NCBI GenBank assembly: GCA_035454885.1 | Contig: DATIGE010000062.1 | Coordinates: 1-56,416 of the forward strand | Source: a bacterium | Lineage (GTDB): Bacteria; UBA10199; JACPAL01; GCA-016699445 | DNA: 56,416 nt | Direction: 5' to 3' | Part shown: positions 7,872 to 16,603 of the stretch, one piece after another | Position numbering within the stretch: the stretch's first letter is position 1 | Layout: each line of letters starts with the position of its first letter | Program-made: the position numbers and the translations under genes | Notes under the pieces: model-generated | What the model was told of the DNA's origin: nothing | Databases searched by the model: none | What the model saw: only the letters and a program-made list of their open reading frames with translations

Positions 7872-8306
7872 ATGCTGTTTAACTTCGCGAATGTACTCAT
7901 TTTTTTGCTCGTCGCGTGCGGCTTCGTCTTCGTGTCCCTGACCCTGGGGCACATCCTTCGTCCGAAGGTCCCGTTTCCTGAAAAGTTGACCACCTACGAG
8001 TGCGGCGAGCTCCCCGCGGAAAACGCCTGGGTCAATTTTAATATGCGCTTTTATCTCTTGGCGCTTCTGTTTATCATCTTTGACGTCGAAATCGCCTTCA
8101 TGTTCCCCGTGGGAGCGGTCTTCAAACAGTGGATCCGCGACGGCCATGGGGTTCTCGCTCTCACCGAAATCGCCGTGTTCGTGGGCATCCTCCTCTTGGG
8201 CCTTGTCTATGCCTGGACCAAGGGGGATTTGGAATGGATCAAGACGGTCGAGGCCGGGGACAAGAATATCGGTCTCCAAGTGATGCCCCGGTCATCGAAG
8301 GTGTAA
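7872..8306 (+). CDS. nuoA: NADH-quinone oxidoreductase subunit A (set 1)
   Basis: Small membrane subunit of respiratory complex I with three predicted helices. The NuoA loop signature TYECGELP (YECG) sits between helices 1 and 2, and the helix 2 motif [17 protein letters not shown] carries the conserved acidic pair. At 144 aa it is slightly long, with a C-terminal extension after [10 protein letters not shown]. It is the first gene of an 11-gene operon, with a promoter and GAGGGA just upstream. In the complex it lies near the quinone channel beside NuoH and NuoJ. Confidence 0.97.
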   Translation: MLFNFANVLIFLLVACGFVFVSLTLGHILRPKVPFPEKLTTYECGELPAENAWVNFNMRFYLLALLFIIFDVEIAFMFPVGAVFKQWIRDGHGVLALTEIAVFVGILLLGLVYAWTKGDLEWIKTVEAGDKNIGLQVMPRSSKV

Positions 8307-8308
8307 CT

Positions 8309-8806
8309 ATGCTGACGCTTAAGAACCAGCTCCCGGCCTCCGTCATCACCACGAAGGTGGACGACCTCCTCAACTGGGGGCGCGCCTCGTCGCTCTGGTA
8401 CATGCTCTTCGGGCTCGCCTGTTGCGGCATCGAGATGATGCAGACCGGCGGCCCGCGCGCCGACCTCGACCGCTTCGGGAGCGTGCCCCGCGCCTCGCCG
8501 CGTCAGTCCGACTTGATGATCGTCGCCGGCACGCTCACCTACAAGATGGCCCTCCGAACCAAGGTCCTCTACGATCAGATGCCGGAACCCAAATATGTGA
8601 TCTCGATGGGCAGTTGCGCCAACTGCGGCGGCCTCTTCCAGCCGGCCTACTCCGTGGTCAAGGGCGTGGACAAGATCATCCCGGTGGACGTCTACGTTCC
8701 GGGCTGCCCGCCCCGCCCAGAGGCACTCACAGAGGGCTTGTTGAAAATCCAGGAAAAGATGAGGCGGGAGAAATTCCTGGTGAAAAAGGACAGTCTGGTC
8801 GCCTAA
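8309..8806 (+). CDS. nuoB: NADH-quinone oxidoreductase subunit B (set 1)
   Basis: Peripheral-arm subunit that binds [4Fe-4S] cluster N2, the last electron carrier before quinone. The tandem cysteines C38-C39 (ACCGIE), the Cys in GSCANCGG and the Cys in GCPPRPE supply the four ligands. The ATG at 8309 begins 3 nt after the nuoA stop and gives a 165-aa protein of normal length; longer upstream reading of the same frame would overlap nuoA. NuoB1 keeps the family core [24 protein letters not shown]. Confidence 0.97.
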   Translation: MLTLKNQLPASVITTKVDDLLNWGRASSLWYMLFGLACCGIEMMQTGGPRADLDRFGSVPRASPRQSDLMIVAGTLTYKMALRTKVLYDQMPEPKYVISMGSCANCGGLFQPAYSVVKGVDKIIPVDVYVPGCPPRPEALTEGLLKIQEKMRREKFLVKKDSLVA

Positions 8807-8820
8807 GAAAGAACGATCCC

Positions 8821-9342
8821 ATGACATTGGAGCACATCCAAAGGAAGCTTTCCGAATTCTTCAAGGGCGTGCCGATCGAGCTCGTCGAGGGCGCGAAAAA
8901 TCCCGTCTCGCAGGCCCAGACGGGCGATTCCTGCCTCGTGGTGCCGGCCGACAAGATCAAGGACGTTTGCAAGACGCTCAAGACGATCGAACAGTTCTCC
9001 TTCGACTGCCTCTCGAACCTCACCGCCGTCGACCGGAAGGACAAGTTCGAGGTCGTCTATCATCTCTTTTCTTACAAGCACCGCCATTCTTTGACCTTGA
9101 AGGCAATCCTCCCTCGCGAAGATTCGGCCCACGTCGAAACCTTGGAAGACCTATGGGGCTGCGCCAACTGGCTGGAGCGCGAGGTCTACGACCTCTTCGG
9201 GATCAAGTTTGACAACCACTCCGACCTCCGGCGGATCATGCTCCCGGACGACTGGATCGGGCATCCGTTGCGCAAGGACTATAAAGAGGAAGAGGACTAC
9301 CACGGGATTTCAACGACGAGACCGTCGTTGTTGTCGTCATAA
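8821..9342 (+). CDS. nuoC: NADH-quinone oxidoreductase subunit C (set 1)
   Basis: A 173-aa NuoC (30-kDa subunit). The C-terminal signature LWGCANWLEREVYDLFGIKFDNHSDLRRIMLPDDWIGHPLRKDY is clear, with a divergent N-terminal half, as usual for the family. It packs between NuoB and NuoD in the hydrophilic arm and has no cofactor of its own. ATG 8821 gives the usual length. NuoC and NuoD are separate genes here, not fused as in E. coli. Confidence 0.96.
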   Translation: MTLEHIQRKLSEFFKGVPIELVEGAKNPVSQAQTGDSCLVVPADKIKDVCKTLKTIEQFSFDCLSNLTAVDRKDKFEVVYHLFSYKHRHSLTLKAILPREDSAHVETLEDLWGCANWLEREVYDLFGIKFDNHSDLRRIMLPDDWIGHPLRKDYKEEEDYHGISTTRPSLLSS

Positions 9343-9344
9343 AG

Positions 9345-10460
9345 ATGGAATTGAACACGGAAGAAATGTTGCTCAACATGGGGCCGCAGCACCCCTCCAC
9401 CCACGGCGTCATCCGCTTCGTGGTGAAGACGGACGGAGAGGTCATGAACGCGGCTGTGCCCGACATCGGCTATCTGCACCGCTCCATCGAGAAGATCGCG
9501 GAAAAGGCCACCTACAACGGGTTCATGCCGTGGACTGACCGCGTGGACTACCTGGCCGCCATGAACTGCAACGTCGCGTACGCTATGGCCGTGGAAAAGC
9601 TGGCGGGCATCGAGATCTCCCGCCGAGCGGAGTACCTGCGCGTGATCGCGATGGAGTTGAACCGCATCATCTCCCACCTGCTCGCGGTGGGCTCGCTCGG
9701 CATGGACGTCGGGGCTTACACGCCCTTCGTTCACGCGCTCCGCGAGCGCGAAAAAGCGAACGACCTCATCGAAGAGCTGTGCGGCCAGCGGCTCACCTAC
9801 AACTACGCCCGGATCGGCGGCGTCATCTACGACATGACGCCCAACTGGGACAAGAAAGTCCTGGCCTTCCTGGACCAGTTCGAACCCCTGGTGAACGAAT
9901 TCGACCGGCTTTTGACCGACGCCAAGATCCTCAGAAAACGTCTGGGAGGGATCGGCGTCGTCACGGCCGAGGACGCGATCAACTACAACCTCGTGGGCCC
10001 GAACCTGCGCGGATCGGGCATCATGTTCGACCTGCGTAAGGACATGCCGTACTCGGTCTACCCCGAGCTCGATTTTGAGATTCCCGTCGGAACCGGCGAG
10101 GCCGGCGCCCTCGGCGATTGTTTCGACCGTTACAACGTCCGCATGAAGGAGATGCGCGAGTCGGTGAAGATCCTGCGCCAGTGCTTCGAGCGCATTCCGG
10201 CGGGCGAGCACCAGGTCAAGGTCCCCAAGAAGATCCGCCCGCCCGCGGGCGACACCTACGTGCGGACCGAAAGCACGCGCGGCGACCTGGGGGTTTACCT
10301 CGTCAGCGACGGAAGCGACAAGGCCTGCCGTGTGAAATTCCGCTGCGGATCGTTCAACGCCATGAGCATCGTGGAGAAGATCAGCCGGGGCATGATGGTG
10401 GCGGACTTGATCGCCTTCATCGCGAGCTTGGACATCGTCGCCCCCGAAATCGATCGTTAA
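9345..10460 (+). CDS. nuoD: NADH-quinone oxidoreductase subunit D (set 1)
   Basis: The 49-kDa subunit, which forms the quinone-reducing site with NuoB. The quinone-site loop is GPQHPSTHG (residues 13-21), followed by the conserved helix MNCNVAYAMAVEKL and the LTYNYARIGGV core. It ends with the family terminus ASLDIVAPEIDR. The 371-aa length is typical. It starts 2 nt after nuoC. Compared with NuoD of set 2 (GPAHPATHG), it keeps the more common quinone-loop sequence. Confidence 0.97.
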   Translation: MELNTEEMLLNMGPQHPSTHGVIRFVVKTDGEVMNAAVPDIGYLHRSIEKIAEKATYNGFMPWTDRVDYLAAMNCNVAYAMAVEKLAGIEISRRAEYLRVIAMELNRIISHLLAVGSLGMDVGAYTPFVHALREREKANDLIEELCGQRLTYNYARIGGVIYDMTPNWDKKVLAFLDQFEPLVNEFDRLLTDAKILRKRLGGIGVVTAEDAINYNLVGPNLRGSGIMFDLRKDMPYSVYPELDFEIPVGTGEAGALGDCFDRYNVRMKEMRESVKILRQCFERIPAGEHQVKVPKKIRPPAGDTYVRTESTRGDLGVYLVSDGSDKACRVKFRCGSFNAMSIVEKISRGMMVADLIAFIASLDIVAPEIDR

Positions 10461-10467
10461 GACAATT

Positions 10468-11688
10468 ATGCAAAAGCTCGCAGACCTCCTCATTCAGAAG
10501 ATTCCGGCCCTGCAGTCGATCCCGGCGGATTTCGTGTATCTGGCCGTCCAGGTCGTCTTTGCCCTCGTCATGCTCATGGCCTTCGTGGCGCCCTTCGCGG
10601 GAATCATCTCCTGGGTCGAACGGCGCGTCGCGGCCCGCATGATGGACCGCGTGGGACCCAACCGCGTGGGGCCCCAGGGATTCTTCCAGTGGATTGCGGA
10701 CGGCATCAAGTCGATCCTCAAGGAAGACATCATCCCGACGGCGGCGGACCCGATCCTGTTCCGGCTCGCGCCTTACCTCGTCTTCGCCGGCATGTTCGCG
10801 GCTTTCGTAACGGTGCCCTTCTCCAGCGGGCTCATCATCGCGGACCTGAACGTCGGAATCTTTTACCTGATCGCCGTGACCTCGATCGTCGTCGTCGGCA
10901 TCCTCATGTCCGGCTGGGCCTCGAACAACAAGTATTCGCTCTTGGGCGGCATGCGGTCGGCCGCGCAGATCGTCTCCTACGAAATTCCCTCGGGGCTCGC
11001 GATCCTCGTCGTCGTCTTCCTGACGGGATCGCTCTCGATCCAGGACATCATCAAAGGCCAGGGCGCCTACCCCTGGCAGTGGTACCTCTTCGACAACCCG
11101 TTCATGCCCGTCGCCTTTCTCTCCCTCTTCATCGCGTCGCTCGCCGAGGGCAACCGGACGCCTTTCGACATCCCGGAGGCGGAGAGCGAACTCGTTTCCG
11201 GCTACTCCACGGAGTACAGCGGCATGCGCTTCGTGTTCTTCTACTTCGAGGAATGGGCGAATATTTACCTCATCGCCGCCGTCGGGACCGCCCTGTTCCT
11301 CGGAGGTTGGCAGATCCCTCCCGAGGTCAAGACCTGGGCCTCCGCCTTCGGCGGAGGCGTCGGACTGGTTCTCCCGCACGCGCTCGAATTCGCGACGTTC
11401 TTCCTCAAGGCGGCCGTCATCGTCTTCGTCGTCATTTGGATCCGTTGGACGCTGCCTCGCATCCGCGTCGACCAGCTCATGAGCCTGTGCTGGAAGTACC
11501 TCACTCCGTTCGGGTTCGCCGCGTCGCTGGGTGTGGCGATCTGGATGGTCCTCTTTCCTCAGGGCGTGACGGCGGTTCGCTACGCGCTGTGCGCGGGGGC
11601 GGCCTTGACCCTTTTGTACTTTTTCTATCGCGTCGCCTATCAGGTTTGGTATAGCCGGCAACCGGTTCACGTGAATCCGTTTGTATGA
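10468..11688 (+). CDS. nuoH: NADH-quinone oxidoreductase subunit H (set 1)
   Basis: Membrane subunit at the base of the quinone cavity. Conserved features are WVERRVAARMMDRVGPNRVGP, the acidic loop EGNRTPFDIPEAESELVSGY and the terminal RWTLPRIRVDQLM. At 406 aa it is longer than the E. coli protein (325), mainly because of extra hydrophobic segments after DQLM (FGFAASLGVAIWMVLF and ALCAGAALTLLYFFYRVAY). Its stop overlaps the nuoI start (ATGA). The next gene is nuoI, in the canonical order. Confidence 0.96.
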   Translation: MQKLADLLIQKIPALQSIPADFVYLAVQVVFALVMLMAFVAPFAGIISWVERRVAARMMDRVGPNRVGPQGFFQWIADGIKSILKEDIIPTAADPILFRLAPYLVFAGMFAAFVTVPFSSGLIIADLNVGIFYLIAVTSIVVVGILMSGWASNNKYSLLGGMRSAAQIVSYEIPSGLAILVVVFLTGSLSIQDIIKGQGAYPWQWYLFDNPFMPVAFLSLFIASLAEGNRTPFDIPEAESELVSGYSTEYSGMRFVFFYFEEWANIYLIAAVGTALFLGGWQIPPEVKTWASAFGGGVGLVLPHALEFATFFLKAAVIVFVVIWIRWTLPRIRVDQLMSLCWKYLTPFGFAASLGVAIWMVLFPQGVTAVRYALCAGAALTLLYFFYRVAYQVWYSRQPVHVNPFV

Positions 11689-12188
11689 CCTATCTAAGAA
11701 ACATTGTTGAGACCGCGACGACCGTCTTTGAGGGGATGTCGATCACGTTTTCGCACCTCTTCCGCAAACCGGTGACGATCCAATATCCCGACAAGACCGA
11801 GCGGCCGCTCTCGGAGATGCTGCCGGACCGGTTCCGCGGCTTCCTCAAGGTGGACATGGAGATCTGCACGGCCTGCCTCGCGTGCATGAACGACTGCCCC
11901 ATCGACTGCATCCTCATCAAGACCAAGAAGGACGAGACGTCCCCGACGAAAGAGCGCGTGCTCACCCAGTTCGACATCGACTTGGCCAAGTGCATGTACT
12001 GCGGCCTCTGCACGGAGCCTTGCCCGACGGGCGCCATCCACTTCACCCGGGAGTTCGAGCGGGCGACCGAGGACATCAACGACCTGCTCTTCAAGTTCGT
12101 GCCGGAGGGCCAGGTGATCGTTCCGTACAAGGCCCCCAAGAAGGAAGCCGCCGGCGCCGGAGCCGCCGAGGAGGCGGAAGCCACATGA
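11685..12188 (+). CDS. nuoI: NADH-quinone oxidoreductase subunit I (2x [4Fe-4S])
   Basis: The only NuoI in the window. Two ferredoxin motifs are complete: C61-C64-C67...C71 (CTACLACMNDCP) and C103-C106-C109...C113 (CMYCGLCTEPCP). They hold clusters N6a and N6b, which carry electrons toward NuoB. After FVPEGQV the protein ends in a Lys/Ala/Glu-rich tail (KKEAAGAGAAEEAEAT) beyond the usual core. ATG 11685 overlaps the nuoH stop and its own stop overlaps nuoJ, so it is translationally locked into set 1. Set 2 lacks a counterpart. Confidence 0.97.
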   Translation: MTYLRNIVETATTVFEGMSITFSHLFRKPVTIQYPDKTERPLSEMLPDRFRGFLKVDMEICTACLACMNDCPIDCILIKTKKDETSPTKERVLTQFDIDLAKCMYCGLCTEPCPTGAIHFTREFERATEDINDLLFKFVPEGQVIVPYKAPKKEAAGAGAAEEAEAT

Positions 12189-12697
12189 TGCCCGACCTCA
12201 AGGACGCGGCGTTTCTCCTCATCGCCGGATTCACGATCGTCTCCGCGGCGGGCGTCGCTTTCTCGCGCAAGGTCCTTTATTCGGCATTTTCCCTCTTGGG
12301 GACGTTGGCCGGCGCGGCGGGGTTCTTCATTCTCCTTTCGAGCGATTTCATCGCCGTCACGCAGGTCCTCATCTACGTGGGAGGCATCCTCATCCTGATC
12401 ATCTTCGCCGTCATGCTCACGAACAAGATCGGCGACGTGAAGCTCACCAACCAGGTGGTGAACTACAAGGTCGCGGTCCCCATCTCCGTCGCCCTGGCGA
12501 TCTTCCTGATCTCGACGTTGACCTCCGGGGTTTGGGTGGAAAAGGATGCCCCCGGCGCCTCCCCATACACGTCCATGGTCGCCCCGATCGGAAACGCCCT
12601 TTTGAAGGAATATCTTCTGCCGTTCGAGGTCGTTTCGATCGTCCTCTTGGGCGCCCTGGTGGGCGCGATGGTGATCGTCCGGCGGGAGGTGAAATGA
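12185..12697 (+). CDS. nuoJ: NADH-quinone oxidoreductase subunit J (set 1)
   Basis: Five-helix membrane subunit. The start (MMPDLKDAAFLL) overlaps the nuoI stop as ATGATG/TGA; the second ATG is equally possible. Helix 3 carries the signature VLIYVGGILILIIFAVMLTNK, the pi-bulge helix involved in coupling. The C-terminal helix FEVVSIVLLGALVGAMVIVRREVK is typical. The 170-aa length is normal. It overlaps nuoK by 4 nt. Confidence 0.95.
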   Translation: MMPDLKDAAFLLIAGFTIVSAAGVAFSRKVLYSAFSLLGTLAGAAGFFILLSSDFIAVTQVLIYVGGILILIIFAVMLTNKIGDVKLTNQVVNYKVAVPISVALAIFLISTLTSGVWVEKDAPGASPYTSMVAPIGNALLKEYLLPFEVVSIVLLGALVGAMVIVRREVK

Positions 12698-12999
12698 TCA
12701 CCTTGAATTCCTGCTTGGCCGTCACGGCGATCCTCTTCGCCCTCGGTCTCTACAACGTCATGACCCGCAAGAACGCCGTGGGCCTGCTCATGGGCGTGGA
12801 GTTGATCCTCAACGCGGCCTCGATCAACTTTGTCGCCTTCTCGCACTTCAACGGCAATCACGTCGGCGGCAACGTCTTTTCGCTTTTTCTGATCGTCCTG
12901 GCGGCGTCGGAGGCGGCCGTCGCCCTGGCCATCGTCGTCTCGATCTACAAGCAGTTCGGGACCATCAACGCCGACGAGGCTGATTCATTGAAGGGATAA
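12694..12999 (+). CDS. nuoK: NADH-quinone oxidoreductase subunit K (set 1)
   Basis: Three-helix, MrpC-like membrane subunit of 101 aa. The conserved glutamate in GVELILNAASINFVAF and the second glutamate in AASEAAVALAIVVSIYKQFGTIN are present; these residues form part of the central proton path. GGCGGGAGGTGAA precedes the ATG, inside nuoJ, with a 4-nt overlap. Confidence 0.96.
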   Translation: MITLNSCLAVTAILFALGLYNVMTRKNAVGLLMGVELILNAASINFVAFSHFNGNHVGGNVFSLFLIVLAASEAAVALAIVVSIYKQFGTINADEADSLKG

Positions 13000-13007
13000 C
13001 GAAACCG

Positions 13008-15083
13008 ATGGGATTCGCCAAGATTTGCTTCAGCCTCGTTCACCTGGTGCCGATCCTGCCTCTCTTGGGCGCGATCGTGAACGGCTTCCTCACCTTTCTC
13101 GGCCGGAAGGTGCCCAAGGGACTCACCGCCTTCATCGCCTGCGGTTCGCTCTTCGCGGCCTTCCTGATCTCGGCGGGCACCTTCCTGTACGTGACCGGCC
13201 TCCCCGAAGAGGCGCGGGAGATCACCATCACCCTCTTTCCCTGGATCGACCTGGGCGGTTTCAAGGCCGACGTGGCCTTTCTGATCGACCCGCTGGCCCT
13301 CACGATGATGCTGGTGGTGACCGGCGTCGGCTCTCTCATTCATCTCTATTCCGTCGGCTACATGCACGACGATCCGGGCTTCTCGCGCTACTTCAGCTAT
13401 TTGAACCTCTTCTGCTTCGCGATGCTGACCCTGGTCATGGGCGCGAACGTGCCCATGCTGTTCGTCGGCTGGGAAGGCGTGGGTCTGTGCTCCTACCTCC
13501 TCATCGGCTTCTGGTTCACGGACCAGGAAAAGGCGGCGGCCGGCATGAAGGCCTTCATCGTCAACCGCATCGGCGACTTCGCCTTCCTTGTCGGGTTCCT
13601 CCTGCTGTATTGGACCCTTTATTCCCTGGGCACCCCGACGGTCACCTTCACGGAGATCCGCGACGCCGCACCCATGCTCGTCGGCAAGACCTGGAACGGG
13701 GTGCCCGTCCTCGTGCTGGTGACCCTCCTCTTCTTCGTGGGCGCCACCGGCAAATCGGCCCAGATCCCCCTCTACACGTGGCTCCCGGACGCCATGGCGG
13801 GTCCGACGCCGGTCTCCGCCCTGATCCACGCGGCCACCATGGTCACGGCGGGCGTCTACATGATCGGACGGATGAGCGGCCTCTACTCGCTCGCGCCGGA
13901 GACGCGCATGATCGTCTCGACGATCGGCTTCTCCACGGCGATGTTCGCCGCCGTGATCGCCTTCGCCCAGAACGACATCAAAAAGGTGCTCGCCTATTCC
14001 ACCGTCTCCCAGTTGGGCTTTATGTTCGGGGCGATGGGCACCGGCATGTACGCGGCCGGCATCTTCCACCTCGTGACCCACGCGTTTTTCAAGGCCTGTT
14101 TGTTCCTTGGATCCGGTTCGGTGATTCACGCCATGCGCGGCGAGCAGGACATTCAGAAGATGGGCGGCCTCAAGGAGCACATGCCCATCACCTACAAGAC
14201 CTTTCTTCTCGCGACGCTCGCCATCGCGGGCATCTTCCCGTTCGCGGGCTTCTTCTCCAAGGACGAGATCCTCTGGCAGACGTTCAACCAGTACAAGGTC
14301 CTGTGGACCGTGGGCCTCGTCACCGCCGCGGGCACGGCGATCTATATGTTCCGGATGGTGACCCTCACGTTCTTCGGCAAGTGCCGGGCGGACGAGCATA
14401 CCAAGCACCACCTGCACGAGTCCCCGGCCACGATGACGATCCCCCTGATCGTGCTCGCGGCCCTGTCGGTCGCGGGCGGTTTCTTGGGCGTCCCGGAAGC
14501 TCTGGGCCATCTCGTCGGCTGGCATCACAGCAATCTCTTGGAGCGGTGGCTCGAGCCCGCCTTCGTGCTCCCGAAGGCGCCGGCCATGGCCCCCCACGCC
14601 GTCGAGTACGGACTCATGGTCCTCTCGCTCGCCGTCGCGATCGTCGGCTGCCTGATCGGGTACACCCTCTTTTCCAAGCGGGCCGAGGGCGTCGACAGCC
14701 TCGGAAGGGCTTCCGACATCCCGGAGGCCTTGGCGGCCAGGTTCCCCGGCCTCCACCGGGCGATGCAAAACAAGTTCTACGTGGACGAGATCTACCAGGC
14801 GGTCTTCGTGAACAATCTCCTCCGCCTGAACGACTTTTTGGCGAAATTCGACCTCAGGGTGGTGGACGGCATCGTGAACCTCGCGGGTTTCCTCACCAAG
14901 GTGGGGGCCTACATCTCGGGCGGGTTCGACCGCATTTTCGTGGACGGGCTGGTCAACCTGGTCGCCAACATCACGCGCTGGGGCGGCGCGGGCGTCCGGC
15001 GCCTCCAGTCGGGACAAATTCAGACCTATCTGTATTACACCGTGGGGGGCGTCCTCCTGGTGGTGCTGTACCGGCTTTTGTAG
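13008..15083 (+). CDS. nuoL: NADH-quinone oxidoreductase subunit L (set 1)
   Basis: The largest antiporter-like subunit (691 aa), at the distal end of the membrane arm. Recognisable are the region MLFVGWEGVGLCSYLLIGFW (channel Glu), the AQIPLYTWLPDAMAGPTPVSALIHAATMVTAGVY core (channel Lys/His), NDIKKVLAYSTVSQLGFM and HAFFKACLFLGSGSVIHAM. The C-terminal part after NKFYVDEIYQ corresponds to the long lateral helix and the last anchor. It starts 8 nt after nuoK. Confidence 0.97.
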   Translation: MGFAKICFSLVHLVPILPLLGAIVNGFLTFLGRKVPKGLTAFIACGSLFAAFLISAGTFLYVTGLPEEAREITITLFPWIDLGGFKADVAFLIDPLALTMMLVVTGVGSLIHLYSVGYMHDDPGFSRYFSYLNLFCFAMLTLVMGANVPMLFVGWEGVGLCSYLLIGFWFTDQEKAAAGMKAFIVNRIGDFAFLVGFLLLYWTLYSLGTPTVTFTEIRDAAPMLVGKTWNGVPVLVLVTLLFFVGATGKSAQIPLYTWLPDAMAGPTPVSALIHAATMVTAGVYMIGRMSGLYSLAPETRMIVSTIGFSTAMFAAVIAFAQNDIKKVLAYSTVSQLGFMFGAMGTGMYAAGIFHLVTHAFFKACLFLGSGSVIHAMRGEQDIQKMGGLKEHMPITYKTFLLATLAIAGIFPFAGFFSKDEILWQTFNQYKVLWTVGLVTAAGTAIYMFRMVTLTFFGKCRADEHTKHHLHESPATMTIPLIVLAALSVAGGFLGVPEALGHLVGWHHSNLLERWLEPAFVLPKAPAMAPHAVEYGLMVLSLAVAIVGCLIGYTLFSKRAEGVDSLGRASDIPEALAARFPGLHRAMQNKFYVDEIYQAVFVNNLLRLNDFLAKFDLRVVDGIVNLAGFLTKVGAYISGGFDRIFVDGLVNLVANITRWGGAGVRRLQSGQIQTYLYYTVGGVLLVVLYRLL

Positions 15084-15101
15084 ATCAATTTAGGAGAAGC
15101 T

Positions 15102-16601
15102 ATGTTTCCGTACCTCTCACTCATGACCTTCTTTCCGCTCGTGGGCGCGGTCCTCATCGCGATCCTGCCCAGGGGCAAGGACGGTCTGGTCAAGAACATC
15201 GCCCTGATCTCCACGCTGCCGCCGCTGGCGGCCGCCGTGAAGATCTTCCTCTCGTTCGACCGGACGAGCGTGGGCCTGCAATTCGTGGAAGGCCCGTACA
15301 ACTGGATCCAATCCTTCAACATCCAGTACTACATGGGCATCGACGGTCTCTCCGTCTCGATGGTCCTTCTGACCGCCCTCATTTCGACGATCTCGGTGCT
15401 CGCGTCCTGGGGGATCGACAAGCAGGTGAAGGGGTATTTCTCCCTCCTGCTCCTGCTCATTACCGGCATGTTCGGCGTCTTCTGCGCTCTGGATTTCTTC
15501 CTCTTCTACGTCTTCTGGGAGGTCATGCTGTTGCCCATGTACTTCCTGATCGGCATCTGGGGCGGGCCGAGGCGCGAATACGCGGCGATCAAGTTCTTTC
15601 TCTACACCCTCCTGGGCTCGGTCCTCATGCTCCTTGTCATGCTGGCCTTCTATTTCTACAGCGACGGCCACACCTTCAATCTCGTCACCCTCGCCCAGCC
15701 GGGTGTGCTTCAGGGCCCCCTGCTCGATCCCAATTTCCGCATCGCGTGCTGGATCGGCCTCTTCATCTGCTTCGCGATCAAGGTGCCCATCGTGCCGTTT
15801 CACACGTGGTTGCCGGATGCGCACGTCGAGGCCCCCACGGCCATTTCCGTCATCCTGGCGGCCGTCCTCCTGAAGATGGGCGTCTACGGCATCTTGAGAA
15901 TCAACTACCCCATCCTTTCGGACACCACGGTGTACTTCTCGAACATGATCGCGGCGATCGGCATGATCGGAATCGTCTATGGGGCCCTCTGCGCGATGGC
16001 GCAAAAGGATTTCAAGAAACTGATCGCCTATTCCTCCGTCAGCCACATGGGATTCTGCCTCTTGGGCATGGCGTCCTTCACCCCGGAGGGATTGAACGGG
16101 GCGGTGCTGCAGATGTTCAACCACGGAATCATCACGGCCCAGCTCTTCTTGCTCGTCGGCGTCATCTACGACCGGGCCCACCACCGCGAGATCGCAGGTT
16201 TCGGGGGCCTGGCCAAGTCCATGCCGCGCTACGCCACCATGACTTCCCTGGCCTTCTTCGCGGCGCTGGGGCTTCCGGGCCTCTCGGGATTCGTCTCCGA
16301 GGTGCTCTGTTTCATGGGCGGCTTCAAGACGTTCAGGCTCTACACGATCGTCTCGGTCTCGGGCGTGGTCCTGACCGCCGCCTACATGCTCTGGACCTAC
16401 CAAAGGGTCTTCCTGGGCCAGGTGAACGAGAAGTACAAGGCGCTCCCGGAGATCAACGCCCGCGAATTGGCCACGCTGGTTCCTTTGGCGATCATCACGG
16501 TCTTGGTGGGTGTCTATCCGAAATTTGCGCTCGATCTCCTGAACACGTCGATGACGGCCCTTTCGAAGGTCGTCGAATCGAGATCGCTGGCGGGACTTTA
16601 A
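15102..16601 (+). CDS. nuoM: NADH-quinone oxidoreductase subunit M (set 1)
   Basis: Antiporter-like proton-pumping subunit of 499 aa. Family landmarks: FYVFWEVMLLPMYFLIGIWGG (channel Glu), FHTWLPDAHVEAPTAISVILAAVLLKMGVYG (channel Lys), AQKDFKKLIAYSSVSHMGF and NHGIITAQLFLLVGVIYDR. TAGGAGAAGC gives a strong ribosome binding site before ATG 15102. The 18-nt gap to nuoL is among the larger spacings in this operon. Confidence 0.97.
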   Translation: MFPYLSLMTFFPLVGAVLIAILPRGKDGLVKNIALISTLPPLAAAVKIFLSFDRTSVGLQFVEGPYNWIQSFNIQYYMGIDGLSVSMVLLTALISTISVLASWGIDKQVKGYFSLLLLLITGMFGVFCALDFFLFYVFWEVMLLPMYFLIGIWGGPRREYAAIKFFLYTLLGSVLMLLVMLAFYFYSDGHTFNLVTLAQPGVLQGPLLDPNFRIACWIGLFICFAIKVPIVPFHTWLPDAHVEAPTAISVILAAVLLKMGVYGILRINYPILSDTTVYFSNMIAAIGMIGIVYGALCAMAQKDFKKLIAYSSVSHMGFCLLGMASFTPEGLNGAVLQMFNHGIITAQLFLLVGVIYDRAHHREIAGFGGLAKSMPRYATMTSLAFFAALGLPGLSGFVSEVLCFMGGFKTFRLYTIVSVSGVVLTAAYMLWTYQRVFLGQVNEKYKALPEINARELATLVPLAIITVLVGVYPKFALDLLNTSMTALSKVVESRSLAGL

Positions 16602-16603
16602 CG

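Noticed and set aside
11694-12041. Minus-strand frames opposite nuoI
   Set aside because: NuoI has two complete ferredoxin motifs on the plus strand; the antisense frames have no features.
12945-15017. A 690-codon minus-strand frame opposite nuoL1 (and a similar one opposite nuoL2 and nuoM2)
   Set aside because: The translations are rich in His, Asp, Glu, Arg and Gly with no domains, as expected for antisense of membrane-protein genes.
13025-16603. A very long open frame running from inside nuoL1 through nuoM1 into nuoN1 (1720 codons)
   Set aside because: The part before GTG 16604 is an alternative-frame shadow of nuoL and nuoM: Arg/Pro/Gly-rich with no protein-like hydrophobic pattern. Only the nuoN portion is real.
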